64,000 bases of DNA from positions 62,001 to 126,000 of the forward strand of contig NW_026252101.1 of assembly GCF_025399195.1 (NCBI RefSeq). Reading direction: 5' to 3'. The stretch comes from Umbelopsis ramanniana AG (Eukaryota; Mucoromycota; Umbelopsidomycetes; Umbelopsidales; Umbelopsidaceae). Under the pieces are notes generated by a model, which saw only the letters and a program-made list of their open reading frames with translations, had not been told where the DNA came from and did not search any database. A program made the position numbers and the translations under genes. The stretch's first letter is position 1, and each line of letters starts with the position of its first letter. Of the stretch, positions 60,007 to 64,000 are shown piece by piece.

Positions 60007-61230
60007 ATGGCATCAACACCCGTTGGCTATTGGGGTCCTGTAACGAGTTCAGTGGACTGGTAAGGCCTTTGGCTATGGATGGAAGGACACACATAAGAGC
60101 ATCAACATGACGCAGTCTTCGTAATGGGGCATTTAGGTGTGAAGAGAATTACACTCACAGTTACTATGTGGCGGAATGGTGGAATTCGATTTCGGTAAAA
60201 AGCTGGTTTTTTTTTTCTTTTTGGAAAAGGAGCCCAGAAAAAATCCGCTAATGCCTCTTTTTCTTGGGGGGGGGGGACATGAATCTATTTTAGAGTGTGG
60301 CCATGATTGCACAAGGCCTTTTAGGAATGTATCTGCATCAGAATACCCTTGGCAACAAAATCACGTTTTCGTACTTTCTAACGGTGATTGTTGGGATCGG
60401 CAGGTAGAGAAAGAAAGAATGCAGTTTCGAACCACACCCCCCAGCATGAAAAGCTAAAGATTCAATGTCATGTTTCACTATAGCACCATGTTCCATGCAA
60501 CGCTTTTACATGAATATCAAATGTGGGATGAGGTACCAAGTCATGAGTTAAACTAACGACATGTTCCATATGCAAACTGATCGATCCCCTGTCACAGCTC
60601 CCGATGGTTTGGAATGCTTGTTATCTGTTGTGGGTTCTCTTGGATGATCGCGGTTTGGCCAAGCGCTGGGTGACTGTCGCCATAGCGGTGTACTGCGCGG
60701 TGTTTAGCTACCTTTGTCATGTAGCACAAGGCAGTGTACAGTTTTACACCTTCCAAGCCAGGTACGTCACAAACATCCGGGGGGGGCGTTTAGCAGACGG
60801 CTTTAACCCACGTTTATGTTATATTAGCTTTGGATTGATGATGTGGGCGTGCTTCTACCTTGTTTGGAAGATGTACAATAGAACCACTGATGAAAGTGTC
60901 CGAGGACTGTACCAGCATGGTGCCTTCCTTCTAATAGCGGCCATCTCCGTTTGGCTATTCGACAGCAACTTTTGTTTCGTGTTTAAGCATATTCCCAACC
61001 CGCAGCTCCACGCCTTCTGGCATGTCCTGGTAAACCCTTTTTTTTTTAGAGGTTTTGCCCCAGCCTAAGCTAATACCCATGTTTTGCAGATGAGCACGAG
61101 TTTACACTATTTCTACGTAGCGTGCGGTTACAGTAGTAATCTTGCAGTTGGAGCTAAGCGCATACAATACCTTTTTAGCTTAGTACCTTATATCTCTGTT
61201 TCAGGGCCAGAGTTAAAAAAACAAGCCTAA
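60007..61230 (+). CDS. YPC1: Alkaline ceramidase (Ypc1/Ydc1/ACER family)
   Basis: ER/Golgi seven-helix membrane hydrolase that splits ceramide into sphingoid base and fatty acid. Seven exons (60007-60059, 60137-60194, 60294-60403, 60484-60532, 60598-60761, 60828-61029, 61090-61230) join to 258 residues, the family size. The N-terminus GYWGPVTSSVDWCEENY is the ACER signature. Catalytic residues fit the known zinc amidohydrolase pattern: Ser74 and His78 (GSTMFHATL), Asp89 (YQMWDE), His206 and His210 (HAFWHVL), with the same spacing as human ACER3 Ser77/His81/Asp92/His217/His221. The gene cannot be seen from long open frames because its exons are short; only exon 5 onward is open. Introns 2 and 5 contain G-runs. 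It is near a Slm1-like sphingolipid regulator. Confidence 0.95.
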
Positions 61231-61730
61231 CAAAAATGGGGCCTGCTGAGTTTCTTTAGTCTAAGCTGGCTCTATTTTCGGGGCAAGACAGTTGATGGCA
61301 AGGCGTTTATTTTTTTACTTCTTCCCTGAGGAAAATTTTCTTTTCTTTTCCTTTCCTGAAATAAAATAGTCGATAAGGGCCATTGCATCTCAACCCCATA
61401 CATCACAAAACGTAAAAAGGGAGAGCCGGTTGTTTTGGGGGGGGAGATAGAGAGGGTTAAGGTTTTAGCTATTAAAGTTTCTATGGGTCCAGACTCTATA
61501 GCATTTTGACTTTTGTGATCATCATGACATCAGTTGTGGGGGGGACACAGGAAATCTGCACACAAATATGCGGCAAATCTCAAAATCGTCGATTTTTTTT
61601 TGTCGATTTGAGAAAGTGCCATATTTTATTTACCGCGTTTGTGACTTTGGTGACCCAATCATGATGAAATGCGAGCTTAAAAATAATTGAATCTGCGATT
61701 ATGAAATCAGCACAGCGTTTTAAATTGCGT
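61231..61730. other. Intergenic region with G-runs
   Basis: About 500 bp after the ceramidase gene, without open frames. It contains runs of eight G (61437-61444) and seven G (61538-61544) on the plus strand, and T-rich tracts. Probably ceramidase 3' UTR and distal promoter of the next gene. Confidence 0.4.
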
Positions 61731-61848
61731 TTTTTCTTATTTTCTCTTTTTCTTCAGTCTTTTTCTCATTTGCGAGTTTTAAATTTTTCTTTCGCTTTCT
61801 TTCTCCCTCTCTTTCTCTCTCTCACACTCTTCAATACCCTATAGTACC
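61731..61848 (+). promoter_or_regulatory. Pyrimidine-rich leader of the WOPR regulator
   Basis: About 100 bp of nearly continuous C/T (for example TTTCTCTTTTTCTTC and CTCTCTTTCTCTCTCTC) ending 18 bp before the start codon in CTATAGTACC. Such tracts are usual at transcription starts of fungal regulatory genes and may also act in the 5' UTR. Position relative to the real transcription start is unknown. Confidence 0.5.
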
Positions 61849-62748
61849 ATGGAGACATACTTTGGTCATATCAAAACCCCTCATGATGCCTTAATCGTCT
61901 TCGAAGCTTGCCGTCGAGGCTTGTTCAACCGTATCCAACGTCGCCTGGCAGAGAAGGAACGTGGTCAAATCCGATCAGGCTCTGTCTTTGCTTGGGATGA
62001 ACGAGAGGCTGGTATGCGTCGATGGACAGATGGTCGTACATGGTCTCCCTCCAGAGTCTCTGGTAGTTTCCTGACATACCGTGAGTTGGACACTCGTTGT
62101 CGGCGCCGAGCCACATCGAACGGTTCCAGTGATGATGAAAAGCCTACCAGTAGTAGTAGCAAAGCCAGTAGCTCTTGTTCATACAAACATGATGGCTTGA
62201 TCAAGCAAAGCTTCTCTATCTGCACGGCCACTGGACAGAAGCTGCATCTTATTTCGTATTATACAAAGCCCGATATTTTGACTGGTCGTATCCGAACGCC
62301 GTCTTCAGACCCAGCACTTAAGAACATCGCTGTGCCCAAAGGCTTGTATCCTGAGGTCAACCCCTTGGATACTCATCCCTCTACTATGCCCATGTATCCC
62401 ATGCGCCAGCAGTCCTCTGATATGATGATGATCGATTCATCGTCCACCAACCAACCACAGGCTTCATCCCCACCACCACCTTCACTCAGTTCGTCACCGT
62501 TCACATCCGAAGACGAAGATCCTACAGACGTTCATACACCAAATTCATCCATTTCATTTGGTCGAACTCCATCTTTCGAACGAAAGGCCTCCGACCCACA
62601 TCGCTTTGCAAGCTTCAAAGCCCCTGATGTTCTTGAAGAACCTCATCATCCCTTTTCATTGCCCGTTGCTGATATTCCATGGGGTCGATTACCGTCATCT
62701 GAAGATGAAAGACAACTGAAAGTCCTTGAGCGGCAATTTCGCATATGA
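61849..62748 (+). CDS. Gti1/Pac2 (WOPR-domain) transcription factor
   Basis: Fungal-specific DNA-binding regulator of the Gti1/Pac2/Wor1/Ryp1 family, which controls development and morphological switching. Single exon, 299 residues. The WOPR domain is in two parts: WOPRa (about 3-85) with GHIKTPHDALIVFEACRRG and GSVFAWDEREAGMRRWTDGR, then WSPSRVSGSFLTYREL; a serine-rich linker; and WOPRb (about 118-165) with GLIKQSFSICTATGQKLHLISYY and a basic end. Both halves are needed for DNA binding in known members, and both are intact. The remainder is S/P/T-rich with acidic patches, as in the Pac2-like members. The start is the first ATG after the pyrimidine tract. Whether it belongs to the Gti1 or Pac2 branch is not resolved. 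Confidence 0.94.
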   Translation: METYFGHIKTPHDALIVFEACRRGLFNRIQRRLAEKERGQIRSGSVFAWDEREAGMRRWTDGRTWSPSRVSGSFLTYRELDTRCRRRATSNGSSDDEKPTSSSSKASSSCSYKHDGLIKQSFSICTATGQKLHLISYYTKPDILTGRIRTPSSDPALKNIAVPKGLYPEVNPLDTHPSTMPMYPMRQQSSDMMMIDSSSTNQPQASSPPPPSLSSSPFTSEDEDPTDVHTPNSSISFGRTPSFERKASDPHRFASFKAPDVLEEPHHPFSLPVADIPWGRLPSSEDERQLKVLERQFRI

Positions 62749-63184
62749 GTCAAAAATCTTTAATCTGAATGCAAGTAACCAAGAAGTAGGAAAACATAAA
62801 AAGTAGCCAAAAGGGAAAATCTCAAAGGCCCCCCCCCTTGGTCTTTTTTCTTTTCGCCAAAATCCCCTTGTATCATACTCAACCATGACTCTATGAATGT
62901 CTTTTGTAATCTCATTGTCGCCCTGGTTTTAGCCATATGGCAACCTTCTCATCCTATATCTCTGTGTACATTCCTCGTAGTCTTCCATTTAGTATCTATT
63001 TTCTTTGCTTTGCTTTTCAACTCAAATATTTTTTTTTTCACTTGTACAACAAAAATCCAACCTCTCGCTATCGATTCTCCCTTTTTAATAAATCCTACAA
63101 AGTACAAGGTCAAAACTGTCCATGAAAAAAAAAAAAAAATAAGAAATTGCTTTTTCCTATGTAGTGATCTGTTGAAAGATTTTT
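62749..63184. other. Convergent 3' regions of the WOPR and STRAP-like genes
   Basis: About 435 bp between stop codons on opposite strands, with C-run 62829-62836, T-runs at 63029-63040 and a 15-nt A-run at 63125-63139. An 80-codon frame on either strand here is low-complexity and not believed to be coding. Confidence 0.45.
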
Positions 63185-64000
63185 TCATTCAGGACACGAT
63201 TGCCATAAACCATAAGGCTTAGTGGGATTCGTTTTCCATAAACGAATCGTTCCGTCTTCGGAGCCAGTTGCATACAGCTCACCGTCTGGGCTGTAACTAA
63301 CCGTCCAAATTGGCCCATGATGGCCCTTATAAACCTCTAGCTCCTCTCCACTGGTGAAATCATAGATGCGCACCCAAAGATCCGTGTCGCTGCCTGCTAT
63401 GAACTTGGTTTGATTAGGATGTAGAGATATAGAGGATGCGTTGTGTTCTAATGTGTGCTGCTTGGCAAGAGCATAACCTCTGAAATGAGAAAAATGATGG
63501 GAATGAATAAAACTTTAAAAAAAATAAAATTGATAGCCTCTCCCCCCATTTCATAAAAATAGGCTTTATACTAACGCTCGGGTATCCCAAAAAAACGCTT
63601 CAGCGCCGGCCGTAGAAGTTAGATAGTGACCGTCGGCACTTTGAACCATGCTGGTAACGCTTGCGCCGTGATCAAGTTGCTGCACCTGCTCCATACTTCG
63701 GACATCCCACACACGTATGGTTTTGTCGTCGCCGGCACTGAAGATCGTTTGGCGATCATCATCCCATGCCACGCTTTTGATGGCGCCTTCATGTCCAGTG
63801 GCTTCCAATGGCGCACTCTCGGGTTGGTTCAAATCAAATACTCTTAATTTCTTTTCTTGTCCTCCAGTTAAAACTCGACTGCCATCTTGACTGAAGTCAC
63901 ATGCTCGAACAATATGTTGATGGTCAAATTTAAACAATTCGTCTCCCGTAAATGTGTCCCAGATACGTGCTGAGAAATCCGCAGACCCCGTAACCGCTCT
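63185..64000 (-). CDS. STRAP: STRAP/Unrip-like WD40-repeat protein (N-terminus beyond window)
   Basis: WD40 scaffold related to human STRAP (serine-threonine kinase receptor-associated protein, also part of the SMN complex). Visible exons are 63479-63185 and 63576 to the window edge, about 240 C-terminal residues joined in frame. Repeats can be followed: ADFSARIWDTFTGDELF, QEKKLRVFDLNQP, DDKTIRVWDVRS, an interrupted blade ending FFWDTRA, DTDLWVRIYDF and the last blade SEDGTIRLWKTNP. The pattern FDHQHIVRACDFSQDG and HKG-like spacing match STRAP better than other WD40 proteins. The stop follows WQSCPE. The missing part should encode the first one or two blades. Confidence 0.85.

Noticed and set aside
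60176-60457. A 93-codon plus-strand frame starting in ceramidase exon 2
   Set aside because: It runs through intron 2 and out of frame into exon 3; the spliced frame gives the ACER signature.
62893-63222. A 109-codon plus-strand frame of F/L/I/K-rich composition
   Set aside because: Low-complexity reading of AT-rich convergent 3' regions with homopolymer tracts; no domain.

Overview
The window is a gene-dense stretch of a eukaryotic nuclear genome, almost certainly an early-diverging fungus and most likely a member of Mucoromycota (Mucorales-type). The evidence is short GT-AG introns (mostly about 50-100 nt) in nearly every gene, intergenic gaps often under 300 bp, fungal-only families (Sla1, Gti1/Pac2, Ytp1-like, white collar-2, Misato/Dml1) and retention of animal-like genes that ascomycete yeasts lack or have reduced (PDCD7/U11-59K, WDR59 with its RWD domain, a Herp-like protein, a LARGE-type GT49 enzyme). 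The taxonomic placement is inference. I could join exons in frame for 26 confidently recognised genes plus two small or uncertain ones. I see no transposon, rRNA, tRNA, CRISPR or integrated virus.

Layout. 1-16 kb: the actin/endocytosis adaptor Sla1 (minus, cut by the left edge), an RBM5/10-like RNA-binding protein, translation factor eIF1A, the mitochondrial ATPase Afg1, a DUF726 hydrolase-fold protein, the SRP receptor alpha subunit and the mRNA-export factor THOC7. 17-35.7 kb: a plus-strand run of an Avt-type amino-acid transporter, a Ytp1-like membrane protein, the minor-spliceosome protein PDCD7, Misato/Dml1, WDR59 (GATOR2/SEACAT), the light-regulator WC-2 and prolyl-tRNA synthetase. 36-45 kb: a chromate-ion transporter, a wax-synthase-like acyltransferase head to head with a Lyc1-type acetyltransferase, a sulfate permease and a small mitochondrial alpha/beta hydrolase. 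45.4-47.9 kb is gene-poor, with at most one small spliced gene, and leads into a homeodomain regulator. 50-64 kb: a Herp-like ER protein, a GT49 glycosyltransferase, a small conserved-looking protein, the mitochondrial pyruvate carrier subunit Mpc2, a Slm1-like BAR-PH protein, alkaline ceramidase, a Gti1/Pac2 (WOPR) regulator and a STRAP-like WD40 protein cut by the right edge.

How they fit together. Most genes are unrelated housekeeping or regulatory functions, and the order looks like ordinary fungal chromosome organisation rather than a cluster. Possible functional links are modest: Slm1 (TORC2 effector controlling sphingolipid homeostasis) is next to an alkaline ceramidase; sulfate permease and chromate-type transporter (chromate is a sulfate analogue) lie within 6 kb; and three developmental or environmental regulators (WC-2, homeodomain, WOPR) are present. 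The most informative single gene is PDCD7, which implies that this fungus keeps a U12-type spliceosome even though every intron modelled here has an ordinary U2-type appearance. No clear new multi-gene system was found. Gene models are manual in-frame joins made without alignment or transcripts, so a junction can be wrong even where the product is certain.
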